A DNA stretch of 46,169 bases, from the NCBI GenBank assembly GCA_964425215.1, contig CAYRLW010000027.1, positions 1-46,169 of the forward strand. Reading direction: 5' to 3'. A program made the translations under genes and the position numbers. A model generated the notes under the pieces. That model was not told the DNA's origin and did no database searches. It was given only the letters and a program-made list of their open reading frames with translations. Positions 8,329 to 17,176 of this stretch are shown here, in pieces (the first letter of the stretch is position 1; each line of letters begins with the position of its first letter). The stretch is from CAYRLW01 sp964425215. GTDB taxonomy: Bacteria; Spirochaetota; Spirochaetia; Treponematales; Breznakiellaceae.

Positions 8329-9165
8329 ATGAACATTCTAACGGCTATTTTCCTTGGCGCCATTCAGGGGATTACTGAATTTCTTCCCGTCAGCAGTTCG
8401 GGCCATCTGGTACTGTTGCAACAAATTTTTCACCTTAAAGAAGCGCCCCTACTCTTCGACACGATCCTCCACCTGGGAACCCTTACGGCGGTTTGCGTAG
8501 TGCTTTGGAAGGATATTTGGGCCATTCTAAAAAGACCCTTTCAGCGTCTTACGGGCCTGGTGATAGTCGCCACCATTCCCACGGTAATTCTGGCTCTTCT
8601 GTTTAAAAAATTGATAGAACGGGCCTTTGAAACGGGTACCTTCCTGGGTTTTGGGTTCCTCTTTACCGCCCTTATCCTGTTGCTGGCAGAAAAACTGGCC
8701 CATGCAAAGTCCGCCGCCACGGCTAAGGGGGTCGCGGAGATGGGCTGGACCGACGCAATCCTGGTGGGAACCCTGCAGGGGGTCGCCATACTGCCGGCGG
8801 TATCCCGGTCCGGGATGACGATCTCCATGGCCCTCGCCCGAAGACTCGATCGGGATTTTGCCGCCCGATTCTCCTTTTTAATGTCCATCCCCGCCATCCT
8901 CGGGGCCGCGGTTCTCCAGGCCAAGGACCTGTTTCGCCACCCGGCCCTTTCCTCTGCTGGGAACGCAGTATCCGCCCAGAGCCTTTCCGCCATCGGCATC
9001 GGAGCCCTGGTCGCAGGAACCCTTACGGCGGCGCTGGTCGGTATAGTGGCGGTACGGTTTATGCTCAGGATCATTCGAACCCGTACCCTGCGGCCCTTCG
9101 CGCTGTATACCGGGATCTTAGGGGCCCTCGTTCTGATGAACCAATTCGTCCTGCACCTTTTTTAA
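8329..9165 (+). CDS. uppP: Undecaprenyl-diphosphatase UppP/BacA, 278 aa
   Basis: An integral membrane phosphatase that converts undecaprenyl diphosphate to the monophosphate, recycling the lipid carrier for peptidoglycan; overexpression of the family gives bacitracin resistance. The ATG at 8329 follows AAGGAG, and a longer upstream frame without a ribosome-binding site is rejected. Motif one is QGITEFLPVSSSGH (residues 13-26, with Gln13 and Glu17). Motif two is LPAVSRSGMT (155-164); the common PG before xSRS is PA here. About eight membrane helices, normal length. It is monocistronic, with the lipoprotein gene converging. Confidence 0.93.
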   Translation: MNILTAIFLGAIQGITEFLPVSSSGHLVLLQQIFHLKEAPLLFDTILHLGTLTAVCVVLWKDIWAILKRPFQRLTGLVIVATIPTVILALLFKKLIERAFETGTFLGFGFLFTALILLLAEKLAHAKSAATAKGVAEMGWTDAILVGTLQGVAILPAVSRSGMTISMALARRLDRDFAARFSFLMSIPAILGAAVLQAKDLFRHPALSSAGNAVSAQSLSAIGIGALVAGTLTAALVGIVAVRFMLRIIRTRTLRPFALYTGILGALVLMNQFVLHLF

Positions 9166-9171
9166 AAGGGG

Positions 9172-9205
9172 ACCTCTAATAACTAACCGAGTTATTAGAG
9201 GTGCC
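9172..9205. repeat. Palindromic repeat, family S, copy 1
   Basis: A perfect 13-bp stem (ACCTCTAATAACT with AGTTATTAGAGGT) around AACCG. Thirty-two bases (9174-9205) are identical to 42188-42219. It lies just after uppP but has no T-run on either strand. Confidence 0.85.
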
Positions 9206-9242
9206 AAAAAAATACCCCGGCGGTATAACCGATACCACCGGG
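9206..9242 (-). terminator. Terminator of the 9274-9819 lipoprotein gene
   Basis: On the minus strand CCCCGG-t-GGTAT pairs with ATACC-g-CCGGGG and is followed by TATTTTTTT. Confidence 0.85.
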
Positions 9243-9273
9243 GCTTAACCTCGAAAAGGGTTTCTGTCTATCC

Positions 9274-9816
9274 CTAATTAAGGGGTACGTCTGGAACCCG
9301 AAGGTACTTGGCGTAGTACTTATCCCCGTCCACCTCGATCAACCCTTTAAACAGCTCATCGTTGTTGGTCACGTGTCCGGGCTTCCAGGTGGCAAACCTA
9401 TAGTTATCCTGGCTCATTTTTTCATGGTTTGGCCATCCGGAGGGATAGAATACCAGTTTCCCCACGTCAAAATCCGGCTTATCCGCCTTGTGGGACGGAA
9501 CTACCTTTGCGGACCAGCCCTTTTTACCGTCTTCCACGTAAATAACTTCCGCTTGATTCTTCGTAGCCGGCGAAGCGGGGGTTAAAACTCGACCCACGTA
9601 ATACCGTCCCGTCAAGGGATCGTCCTGTTCAAAAAGACAGAGGACCTCGTCCTTTTTAAAGTCCGCCTCCCCAGCAGACGAAGCCAGAGGACCCGCTCCG
9701 GCGGCTAAATTGGGGGCCGTAAGTCCCACGGAGACCCCCGGAATCGGGACGCTGGAACAGGCCGCCACCATCAAGAACGATACTATGGGTATCCCTAAAA
9801 ACGCTAACCTTTTCAT
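9274..9816 (-). CDS. Lipoprotein, about 180 aa
   Basis: The N-terminus MKRLAFLGIPIVSFLMVAAC is a lipoprotein signal with lipobox VAAC, so the product should be anchored to a membrane and face the periplasm or surface. After a flexible Ala/Gly/Pro stretch, about residues 55-120 contain repeated short strands (DEVLCLFEQDDPLTGRYYVG and AEVIYVEDGKKGW), which resemble a small Tudor/SH3-like barrel. No precise function is assigned. Two ATG codons lie in tandem (9819 and 9816). AGGAGG is too close to the first, so the second is preferred. It has its own promoter and terminator. Confidence 0.75.
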   Translation of the reverse strand: MKRLAFLGIPIVSFLMVAACSSVPIPGVSVGLTAPNLAAGAGPLASSAGEADFKKDEVLCLFEQDDPLTGRYYVGRVLTPASPATKNQAEVIYVEDGKKGWSAKVVPSHKADKPDFDVGKLVFYPSGWPNHEKMSQDNYRFATWKPGHVTNNDELFKGLIEVDGDKYYAKYLRVPDVPLN

Positions 9817-9871
9817 CATACCTCCTATATCTTACCAAGATCCTTTATAAAAAGGCCCTGAATATATTGTT

Positions 9872-9899
9872 ATTATAGTCCACTTTTAAAAAAAACAAA
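9872..9899 (-). promoter_or_regulatory. Promoter of the 9274-9819 lipoprotein gene
   Basis: On the minus strand a perfect TATAAT (9877-9872) lies 16 bp after TTGTTT, within a very AT-rich stretch. Confidence 0.55.
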
Positions 9900-9999
9900 A
9901 TTTTTTATTTCATTTTAAATTAGAAGAGACTTTTTCAACTATTCAGCAAACTTTTCTACCAGGGATAGACTCGTTCTATGCGGTGGGGTATAAAAAGAC

Positions 10000-10458
10000 A
10001 TGTCCCTACCCGTAGCCCTTGGGGCGGCCGTGTGTACCCAAGTCCTTAGTCAACTTTTTAAGGTGGTGTTTTACTCCATCCGGAAACGGTCCTTCGATAT
10101 CCGCTATCTTTCCAGCGCCGGCGGTATGCCCAGCGCCCACTCGGCCTTTGTGGCCGCCCTTTCAACCTCCGTCGCCCTGATCGAGGGCCCCTCGTCCGAC
10201 GCCTTTGCCATCAGCGTGGTATTTGCCTTTATCGTGATCTACGACGCCTACCGGGTCCGGGGTACGGTCGAGAACCTGGTCCGCATCGTAACCCAATTGC
10301 GGAACGATAGAAGGACCTTGGGGTTGCCCGATGGGGAAAGCGATTCTATCAAGCTTCCTAAAAAGCTAGGCCACAGTATCCCGGAAATTATCGTAGGGGT
10401 TTTGGTGGGTATACTGCTGGGCGGCTTAATAACCCTTCTTTTTAAACCTTTTTATTGA
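10000..10458 (+). CDS. Divergent PAP2-family membrane protein (YuiD/DUF212), 152 aa
   Basis: A small integral membrane protein of the divergent PAP2 family (B. subtilis YuiD type). The conserved GGMPSAHS (about residues 41-48) resembles the acid phosphatase motif SGH, and YDAYRVRG follows the third helix. About four hydrophobic segments; the last is IIVGVLVGILLGGLITLLF. The family is thought to act on lipid phosphates, but no activity is proven. The start is ATG at 10000, with only a weak ribosome-binding site. It lies about 100 bp before grpE. Confidence 0.8.
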   Translation: MSLPVALGAAVCTQVLSQLFKVVFYSIRKRSFDIRYLSSAGGMPSAHSAFVAALSTSVALIEGPSSDAFAISVVFAFIVIYDAYRVRGTVENLVRIVTQLRNDRRTLGLPDGESDSIKLPKKLGHSIPEIIVGVLVGILLGGLITLLFKPFY

Positions 10459-10504
10459 TTTGATCCCGGGAAAATCCACTGGAATGGGGGAATTTCCTTG
10501 ACCC

Positions 10505-10533
10505 TTGGCACTCTTTCTGCTTATTTTTTAGAT
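10505..10533 (+). promoter_or_regulatory. Probable promoter of grpE-dnaK-dnaJ
   Basis: TTGGCA (10505-10510), a 17-bp spacer and TTAGAT (10528-10533). The sequence TTGGCACTC resembles one half of a CIRCE operator, but no second half follows, so HrcA control is not supported. Confidence 0.45.
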
Positions 10534-10556
10534 AAAATATACCGCAGGAAGTTTCA

Positions 10557-11312
10557 ATGTCAAAGCATACGAATCACGGTCATGACAATCACCAGGAAAA
10601 AAACCATGCCCCCCAAGGGGCCCAGTCTGCCCATTCCAACGGCGGCAAAGAAGGGCAAAACCCCCAGGTCGATGGAAAACCGGAGGTTTCCAAGGAGGCC
10701 AATTCCACCGAAACGGCGCCTAAAACCCCTTCGGAAGAAGGCAAGGGGAAGGCCAACGAGGAAGCCCAACGCCTTCGTACGGAATTGGAGGCCAAAATCG
10801 TGGCCCTGGAAGCGGAAATTTCTAACCTAAAGGATCAGTACCTTCGTAAAGCGGCGGAGTTTGAAAACTTTCGCAAGCGGATGCAGAAGGAAAAACAGGA
10901 TGCTATCGATTACGCTAACCAAAGTCTTTTATTGGATTTGATTCCCGTGTTGGATGATTTTGAACGGGCTATTAAATCTTCCGAAGTTTCCAAGGATTTT
11001 GGGGCCCTCCACGAGGGCATCAGCCTAATAGAAAAACGGTTGGTATCCCAGTTGGAAAACAAATGGGGGCTTGCCCGTTTTGAATCCGCCGGAACTCCCT
11101 TTGACCCGAATCGGCACGAGGCGATTATGATGGAAAAGACCCCTTCGGTGGCCGAACCGACGGTGGGAGAAGACTTTGTTAAGGGATACACCCTTAAAAA
11201 CCGGGTTATTCGGAGTGCTAAAGTAAAGGTATTGATGCCGGAGGAAGAAAAGCCGGTGGAAGAGGCTCGGTCTGAAGAAACCAAAGAATCGGAATCGGGG
11301 CCTTCGGCTTAA
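10557..11312 (+). CDS. grpE: GrpE, nucleotide exchange factor of DnaK, 251 aa
   Basis: GrpE releases ADP from DnaK. The N-terminal 75 residues are a His/Gln/Lys/Glu-rich, probably disordered extension, which makes the protein longer than E. coli GrpE (197). A long coiled coil follows (about 75-140, with LKDQYLRKAAEFENFRKRMQ), then the four-helix and beta-wing part with the signature GYTLKNRVIRSAKVKV. The acidic tail is unusual but common in this lineage. ATG follows AGGAAG. It is the first gene of grpE-dnaK-dnaJ. Confidence 0.95.
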   Translation: MSKHTNHGHDNHQEKNHAPQGAQSAHSNGGKEGQNPQVDGKPEVSKEANSTETAPKTPSEEGKGKANEEAQRLRTELEAKIVALEAEISNLKDQYLRKAAEFENFRKRMQKEKQDAIDYANQSLLLDLIPVLDDFERAIKSSEVSKDFGALHEGISLIEKRLVSQLENKWGLARFESAGTPFDPNRHEAIMMEKTPSVAEPTVGEDFVKGYTLKNRVIRSAKVKVLMPEEEKPVEEARSEETKESESGPSA

Positions 11313-11391
11313 AAAACAGGGGACGATGGGGCCCCAATTTTAGTATATTTTCATAGTAGGCGTGTTGAAACGCGTAAGAAGGAGTAATATC

Positions 11392-13311
11392 ATGGGCAAA
11401 ATTATAGGAATCGACTTGGGTACCACCAATTCCTGCGTGGCCGTTTTGGAGGGGGGTGAACCGGTAGTCATTCAAAATTCCGAAGGCGGCCGAACCACCC
11501 CGTCTATCGTGGGATTTACGGGAAAGGGCGAGCGGGTAGTGGGCCAGCCGGCCAAAAACCAGATGATCACCAACGCGGAAAATACCGTGTATTCGATCAA
11601 GCGGTTTATGGGGCGGAGCTATTCCGAAGTTACCAGCGAAATGAAGTTGGTGCCCTACAAGGTGGTGGAACAGGGAAATGATGTTCGGGTGGATATTCAA
11701 GGGAAAATGTACTCTCCCCAGGAAATCTCCGCCTTTATTCTTCAAAAAATGAAAAAGACCGCGGAGGATTACCTGGGCGAACCGGTTACCGAAGCGGTAA
11801 TTACCGTTCCCGCGTACTTTAACGACGCCCAGCGGCAAGCCACCAAGGACGCGGGAAAAATCGCCGGGCTCGAGGTAAAGCGGATTATCAACGAACCCAC
11901 CGCCGCTTCCTTAGCCTTTGGCTTTAACAAGGATCAAAAGAAGGAAAAAACCATCGCCGTGTACGATCTGGGCGGGGGTACCTTTGATATTTCTATTTTG
12001 GAATTGGGCGAAGGGGTTTTTGAAGTCAAGTCCACCAACGGTGATACCCACCTGGGGGGCGACGATTTTGACCGCCGCATCATGGAATGGCTCATCGACG
12101 AATTCAAAAAAGATACGGGCATCGATTTGGGTAAGGACCGGATGGCCTTGCAGAGACTTCGGGAAGCCTCCGAAAAGGCTAAGATCGAGCTTTCCGCCAT
12201 GCAGACCACCGAGATCAACCTTCCCTTTATCACCGCCGACCAAACGGGACCCAAGCACCTGCAGAAGACCCTAAGCCGGGCCAAGTTTGAACAAATGGTG
12301 GCGGATCTTTTTGAACGGTCCAAGGAGCCCTGCAAAAAGGCCCTGGCCGACGCGGGATTAACGGCGGACAAAATCGACGAGGTAATTCTTGTCGGCGGAT
12401 CCACCCGTATTCCGGCGGTACAGAAAATCGTGCGGGATCTTTTCGGCAAGGAACCCAACAAGGGGGTTAACCCCGACGAAGCGGTAGCCATCGGCGCGGC
12501 GATCCAAGGCGGCATCCTTGGCGGAGACGTCAAGGACGTACTCCTGCTGGACGTTACGCCCCTGTCCCTCGGGATTGAGACCCTGGGTGGCGTCATGACC
12601 CGCCTTATTCCCCGCAATACGACCATTCCCACGCGGAAGAGCCAGATATTCTCCACCGCCGCCGACAGCCAGACCGCCGTATCCATCCACGTTTTACAGG
12701 GTGAACGGGAAATGGCTAGTCAAAACCGGACCCTAGGTCGTTTTGACCTGGTAGGTATTCCCCCCGCGCCTCGGGGTGTTCCCCAGATCGAGGTAACCTT
12801 TGACATCGACGCCAACGGCATCGTTCACGTTTCCGCCAAGGATTTGGGCACCGGGAAGGAACAAAAGATCCGGATCGAAAGCTCTTCCGGGTTAAACGAA
12901 TCGGACATTGAACGGATGGTTAAGGAAGCGGAAGCCCACGCGGAGGAAGATCGTCGGGAAAGGGAAAAAGCGGAGGCTAAAAACGATGCGGATTCGCTTA
13001 TTTACACTACCGAAAAGACCCTTAAAGATATGGGCGATAAGATCGGTGAAGCTGATAAATCTAAAATTCAGGAAGCCATCGCCGACCTTAAACGGGCCCT
13101 GGAAGGTTCGGACGTCCAGGCTATCAAGGACAAGACCGAGGCCCTAAAGCAGGCGTCCTATAAAATCGCCGAGGAGATGTATAAAAACGCGGCTCCCCAA
13201 GGGGGCGAAGGCGCGGCGGGAGCGTCGGGACCCCAGGGTTCCACGGGCGAAGGTAACACCAAGAGTGCCGAAGACGTCGATTACGAAGTGGTCGACGACG
13301 ATAAAAAATAA
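11392..13311 (+). CDS. dnaK: Chaperone DnaK (Hsp70), 639 aa
   Basis: This is an ATP-dependent protein-folding chaperone working with GrpE and DnaJ. The start is the ATG at 11392, nine bases after AAGAAGGAG; the earlier in-frame start lacks support. ATPase motifs are GIDLGTTNS (5-13), VYDLGGGTFD and ILVGGSTRIP. The substrate-binding domain begins near LLLDVTPLSLGIETLGG. The C-terminal lid ends in a Gly/Ala-rich linker and DVDYEVVDDDKK. Full length. It is 79 bp after grpE and 22 bp before dnaJ, so the three are probably one operon. Confidence 0.98.
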   Translation: MGKIIGIDLGTTNSCVAVLEGGEPVVIQNSEGGRTTPSIVGFTGKGERVVGQPAKNQMITNAENTVYSIKRFMGRSYSEVTSEMKLVPYKVVEQGNDVRVDIQGKMYSPQEISAFILQKMKKTAEDYLGEPVTEAVITVPAYFNDAQRQATKDAGKIAGLEVKRIINEPTAASLAFGFNKDQKKEKTIAVYDLGGGTFDISILELGEGVFEVKSTNGDTHLGGDDFDRRIMEWLIDEFKKDTGIDLGKDRMALQRLREASEKAKIELSAMQTTEINLPFITADQTGPKHLQKTLSRAKFEQMVADLFERSKEPCKKALADAGLTADKIDEVILVGGSTRIPAVQKIVRDLFGKEPNKGVNPDEAVAIGAAIQGGILGGDVKDVLLLDVTPLSLGIETLGGVMTRLIPRNTTIPTRKSQIFSTAADSQTAVSIHVLQGEREMASQNRTLGRFDLVGIPPAPRGVPQIEVTFDIDANGIVHVSAKDLGTGKEQKIRIESSSGLNESDIERMVKEAEAHAEEDRREREKAEAKNDADSLIYTTEKTLKDMGDKIGEADKSKIQEAIADLKRALEGSDVQAIKDKTEALKQASYKIAEEMYKNAAPQGGEGAAGASGPQGSTGEGNTKSAEDVDYEVVDDDKK

Positions 13312-13333
13312 ACCATTATAGAAGGAAGCCGAC

Positions 13334-14452
13334 GTGGCCAAACGCGATTACTATGAAGTCCTGGGACTGCAAAAAGGCGCCACCAAGGATGATATAAAAA
13401 AGGCCTACCGAAAAATGGCCATCCAATTCCATCCGGATAAAAACCCCGGAAACAAGGAAGCGGAAGAGAAATTCAAAGAGGCCACCGAGGCCTACGAAAT
13501 TCTTTCGGATGACCAAAAACGGTCCGCCTACGACCAGTTCGGCTTTGCCGGGGTGGAAGGGATGGGCGGAGGCCAGCAAGGGTACTCGTCGGCGTTCCGG
13601 GATTTTGAGGACATTTTTGGAGATTTCTCCGGCATTTTTGATTCCTTCTTTGGGGGAGGTCGTCGGGCCTCCCAGAGTTCCGGCGGGGTTCATCAGGGGG
13701 CAAATCTCCGATACGATATCGAGATCCCCTTTGAAGACGCGGTCTTTGGAACCAAAGTGGAAATTCAGTATTCCCACAACGAAACCTGTACGGCCTGTCA
13801 CGGCACCGGAGCCCAAGGCGGGTCGGGTAAGAAAGTCTGCCCCACCTGCGCCGGTTCCGGTCAGGTCCGTCGAAGCCAGGGCTTTTTCTCCATCGCGTCC
13901 CCCTGCCCCACCTGCGGCGGGGAAGGGTTCATCATCGAGCACCCCTGCCGCGAATGCGGCGGAACGGGAACCCAGAAGAAGCGGCAAAAGATTATGGTTA
14001 CCATCCCTGCGGGGATTGAGGACGGCAAACGGGTCGTCATTCCCCACCAGGGGGACGCGGGCCCCAACGGCGGACCCAGCGGGGACCTGTACGTCTTTAT
14101 CCGGGTAAAACCCCACGACTTTTTTGAACGGGATGGCTTGGACCTGTACTGCGCCGTTCCCGTTTCCATCACTCAGGCCGCTTTGGGGGCGGACCTTTAC
14201 GTTACCACGTTGGACGGGAAAAAAATTAAGGTTAAAATTCCTGCGGGGGTCCAAAATGGTAAAATGCTCCGGATTCGGGAAGAGGGTATACCCTCCGGCC
14301 CACGGCGGGGAGATTTGTATATCAAACTAATTATTCAGATTCCAACGAAGCTGTCCAAACGGGGAAAGGAACTGCTAGAAGAGCTTTCTAAAACGGAAGG
14401 GGAAGTTGATACTCCCAAACCGATTCCCCTATCGGAACTTCGGAAAAACTAA
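13334..14452 (+). CDS. dnaJ: Chaperone DnaJ (Hsp40), 372 aa
   Basis: DnaJ delivers substrates to DnaK and stimulates its ATPase. Domains in order: J-domain with HPD at residues 33-35, Gly/Phe-rich linker (about 75-115), zinc domain with four CxxCxGxG repeats (CTACHGTG, CPTCAGSG, CPTCGGEG, CRECGGTG), then the two C-terminal beta domains. The start is GTG, preceded by GAAGGA. Type I, full length. The transcript ends at the hairpin at 14534. Confidence 0.97.
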   Translation: MAKRDYYEVLGLQKGATKDDIKKAYRKMAIQFHPDKNPGNKEAEEKFKEATEAYEILSDDQKRSAYDQFGFAGVEGMGGGQQGYSSAFRDFEDIFGDFSGIFDSFFGGGRRASQSSGGVHQGANLRYDIEIPFEDAVFGTKVEIQYSHNETCTACHGTGAQGGSGKKVCPTCAGSGQVRRSQGFFSIASPCPTCGGEGFIIEHPCRECGGTGTQKKRQKIMVTIPAGIEDGKRVVIPHQGDAGPNGGPSGDLYVFIRVKPHDFFERDGLDLYCAVPVSITQAALGADLYVTTLDGKKIKVKIPAGVQNGKMLRIREEGIPSGPRRGDLYIKLIIQIPTKLSKRGKELLEELSKTEGEVDTPKPIPLSELRKN

Positions 14453-14467
14453 AAAAATTTTCATCCA

Positions 14468-14504
14468 AGGTTCTTTCAAAAGTAATATACTTTTGAAATA
14501 AACT
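14468..14504. repeat. Palindromic hairpin repeat, family R, copy 3
   Basis: The arms AGGTTCTTTCAAAAGTA and ACTTTTGAAATAAACT pair imperfectly. It is related to copies at 1610, 5152 and 46076 and lies between dnaJ and its terminator. Confidence 0.65.
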
Positions 14505-14533
14505 CTCCCATATCCAGTTTTTATGCCGTTCCC

Positions 14534-14570
14534 TAAAAGCCTGTCGCAGTTCCATGCAGACAGGCTTTTA
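14534..14570 (+). terminator. Hairpin terminator after dnaJ
   Basis: A 12-bp perfect stem (TAAAAGCCTGTC with GACAGGCTTTTA) around a 13-base loop. The T-run is part of the stem. Confidence 0.75.
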
Positions 14571-14572
14571 CC

Positions 14573-14602
14573 TTGCGGTTCCTTCTTTTTCGGGGTTATA
14601 AT
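14573..14602 (+). promoter_or_regulatory. Promoter of udk
   Basis: TTGCGG (14573-14578), an 18-bp spacer and a perfect TATAAT (14597-14602), 22 bp before the udk ATG. Confidence 0.65.
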
Positions 14603-14623
14603 AACCCTAAGGAAGGAATACCC

Positions 14624-15238
14624 ATGGGGGATTGCAAGATAATAGGCATCTGCGGCGGATCGGGGTCGGGAAAAACGACCATCGTACGAAAAATTTCTGA
14701 GCTGGTTTCGGATTTTGTATTTATTCCCCAGGATAATTATTATAAGTCCGCCGAATTTGTCTCCAACACTAACATTACCGCTTTTAACTTTGACCATCCC
14801 GAAGCCTTCGATAACGAGCTTTTAATTGAGCATCTGTTCGCGTTAAAACGGGGCCAGGCGATAGAGATGCCCCAATACGACTTTGTTCGAAACCGACGGG
14901 AAACCCAGACGGTGCACGTGGAACCCAAAAAGCTCATCATCTTCGAAGGCATTATGATCTACACCAATAAGGAAGTCCGGGATCTTATCGATCTAAAAAT
15001 TTACGTCGATACCCCCGACGATATCCGTTTTATCCGCAGACTGAGCCGGGATATCAAGGAACGGGGACGGACCATCGATTCGGTTATCGACCAATACCTC
15101 AACGTGGTCCGGCCCGGTCATTACGGCTTTATCGAACCCACCAAAGCCTATGCGGACATCATTATCCCCGAAGGGGGGCACAACGATACGGCCCTGTCGG
15201 TTTTAGTTTCTTTTATCAGGGAAATTGTCGAGAATTAG
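14624..15238 (+). CDS. udk: Uridine kinase, 204 aa
   Basis: It phosphorylates uridine (and cytidine) to the monophosphate in pyrimidine salvage. Walker A is GGSGSGKTT (residues 11-19). PQDNYYKS holds the substrate-binding region, FDHPEAFD is typical of the family, and FEGIM is the Walker B strand. RRLSRDIKERGR is the lid, and VRPGHYGFIEPTK follows it. The start is ATG at 14624 after AAGGAAGG; an earlier in-frame ATG overlaps the promoter and is rejected. The next gene begins 3 bp after the stop, so the two are co-transcribed. Confidence 0.92.
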   Translation: MGDCKIIGICGGSGSGKTTIVRKISELVSDFVFIPQDNYYKSAEFVSNTNITAFNFDHPEAFDNELLIEHLFALKRGQAIEMPQYDFVRNRRETQTVHVEPKKLIIFEGIMIYTNKEVRDLIDLKIYVDTPDDIRFIRRLSRDIKERGRTIDSVIDQYLNVVRPGHYGFIEPTKAYADIIIPEGGHNDTALSVLVSFIREIVEN

Positions 15239-15241
15239 GGT

Positions 15242-17032
15242 ATGGAGAATTCTTCAACCGAAAGACCTGCGGGGGAAACCATACTCTTGGTGGAAGACGA
15301 AAAGCTATCCGCCATGATTCAAACCAGGGTCCTGGAAAATTTTGGGTATACGGTTCTTGTGGCCCACACGGGCGAAGAAGCCGTGACCACCGCGCTTTCG
15401 GATCCATCGATAGACCTTATCCTTATGGATATTGATTTGGGCGGCGGAATGGATGGCCCCGAGGCGGCTCAACGGATTACCCAGGAACGCCAGCTCCCCA
15501 TCGTTTTTTTGTCTTCCCACACCGAACCGGAATACATGAAAAAGGTCAAACAGGTTACCCGTTACGGGTACGTTCTAAAAAATTCCGGCAATTTTGTCCT
15601 CCGTTCGGCCATCGAAATGGCCCTGGAACTTTTTGCTTCCCATAAGGAAACCCAGGATTGGAAGGAACGGCTTTTACGGGCCGAAGATATCGCGGGGTTT
15701 GGCAGTTGGGAATTTAACCTTACGACCAATACGGTAATCGCTTCCGAGGGGGCTAAACGTATCTACGGACTCGAAGGCCGGGCGTGGTCTATCCCCTTGG
15801 TTCAATCGGTACCCCTGCCCCAGTATAGGCCCCTGCTGGATCGGGCCCTTCGGGACCTTATACAGCAAGGGACCCCCTACGATTTACACTTTGAAATTAG
15901 ACGGCTCAACGATCAGGATATTCGGATTATCCATTCCATCGCCAAATACGACCGAAAGAAGAACATCGTTACCGGCATTATCCACGATATCACGGAACAG
16001 AAACGGATAGAAAACGCCCTAAAATCCAGCGAGGAATCCCTTTCCATCACCCTGCAGTCGATCGGGGACGGGGTAATCGCCACGGATGTAGAGGGTCGGA
16101 TCACCAGAATGAACCCCACGGCCCAGCAGTTAACCGGGTGGGACTTTTCCGAGGCCCAAGGGCGCCCTCTGGAAGAGGTTTTCGATATCATCAACGCCTT
16201 TTCCCGGGAGAGCGTTCCGAACCCCGTTAAAAAGGTGCTGGAATTGGGGCAGATCGTGGGACTGGCGAACCACACGGTTCTGCGGAGCCGTCAGGGCGGA
16301 GAGTACCATATCGCCGACAGCGCGTCCCCCATCCGGGATAGCCAGGGTATAATTCGGGGGGTGGTTTTAGTTTTTTCCGACGTTACCGAACGGTATAAGG
16401 CGGAGCGGGCCATTCAAAGCCTTTTGGAAGAGAAGGATCTGATCCTTAAGGAAGTGCACCACCGGGTTAAAAACAACATGAACACCATGAAGAGCCTGTT
16501 GTTTTTACAATCCCAAACCGTCGAGGATCCCCCCGTGGCCATGGCCCTGCGGGACGCGGGAAACCGCATGCAGAGCATGTACGTGTTGTACGAAAAACTC
16601 TACCGTTCCTCCAACTTTAACGAGGTTTCTTTAGTTGATTATATTCCCGCCCTCATCGACGAGGTTTTGGATATATTCCCCAACAGTTCTATCGTAATGG
16701 TAGAGACCCACATCGACCCTGTCGCTGTGGATACCAAAATCGTTTCTACCCTGGGGATAATCATCAACGAATTGATTACCAACAGCATGAAGTACGCTTT
16801 TACCAACCGAACCGAAGGGAAATTGACCGTTACACTGCAGGAGCAGGATGATAGTCTACGCTTAATCGTTCAGGATGACGGTCCCGGTCTGAGCGAATCC
16901 ATAGACTTTGAAAATTCCAACGGCTTCGGTCTTATGCTGGTGGGAAACCTGGCAAAACAACTGCGGGGAGAACTGGCTATCCAACGGGATGGGGGCACGA
17001 AAATCATCCTCCAATTCCCATGGAAAAAATAA
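15242..17032 (+). CDS. Receiver-PAS-PAS histidine kinase (HisKA_2 type), 596 aa
   Basis: This is a soluble two-component sensor. An N-terminal response-regulator receiver (about 14-130) has its phospho-acceptor Asp63 in LILMDIDLG. Two PAS domains follow (about 150-260 and 270-390; each is followed by an IHDITEQ or VFSDVTER motif). The kinase core is HisKA_2 with EVHHRVKNN (phosphorylated His406) and a HATPase with NELITNSMKYAF and DDGPG. No membrane span. This reversed order (receiver first) is common in HWE/HisKA_2 kinases that take their phosphate from another kinase or sense small molecules through PAS. It lies 3 bp after udk. Its partner is unknown. Confidence 0.88.
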   Translation: MENSSTERPAGETILLVEDEKLSAMIQTRVLENFGYTVLVAHTGEEAVTTALSDPSIDLILMDIDLGGGMDGPEAAQRITQERQLPIVFLSSHTEPEYMKKVKQVTRYGYVLKNSGNFVLRSAIEMALELFASHKETQDWKERLLRAEDIAGFGSWEFNLTTNTVIASEGAKRIYGLEGRAWSIPLVQSVPLPQYRPLLDRALRDLIQQGTPYDLHFEIRRLNDQDIRIIHSIAKYDRKKNIVTGIIHDITEQKRIENALKSSEESLSITLQSIGDGVIATDVEGRITRMNPTAQQLTGWDFSEAQGRPLEEVFDIINAFSRESVPNPVKKVLELGQIVGLANHTVLRSRQGGEYHIADSASPIRDSQGIIRGVVLVFSDVTERYKAERAIQSLLEEKDLILKEVHHRVKNNMNTMKSLLFLQSQTVEDPPVAMALRDAGNRMQSMYVLYEKLYRSSNFNEVSLVDYIPALIDEVLDIFPNSSIVMVETHIDPVAVDTKIVSTLGIIINELITNSMKYAFTNRTEGKLTVTLQEQDDSLRLIVQDDGPGLSESIDFENSNGFGLMLVGNLAKQLRGELAIQRDGGTKIILQFPWKK

Positions 17033-17057
17033 CCCCGGGAATAGCTACTCCCGGGGT
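17024..17057 (-). terminator. Terminator of the rbs operon
   Basis: ACCCCGGGA pairs with TCCCGGGGT. On the minus strand the hairpin is followed by TTATTTTTT. It lies 120 bp past rbsC and overlaps the end of the converging kinase gene. Between it and rbsC a further stem (CCCGCT/AGCGGG, 17113-17131) has no T-run. Confidence 0.75.
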
Positions 17058-17176
17058 ATCAGGCACGTTTTCTACGCCATCAGGTAACAGTCAATCCGCT
17101 TTGTTTCTCGATCCCGCTCCCTTTTAGCGGGCAATTTCGTTTACCCGGGACCGCTCGTATAAACGGGCCGCTTCGT

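Noticed and set aside
10505..10513. CIRCE operator upstream of grpE
   Set aside because: Only one half-site (TTGGCACTC); no GAGTGCTAA-like partner at the required spacing.
13316..14254. 312-codon antisense frame opposite dnaJ
   Set aside because: It lies wholly against the conserved dnaJ frame, lacks a ribosome-binding site and has no family features; GC-rich codons leave long shadow frames.
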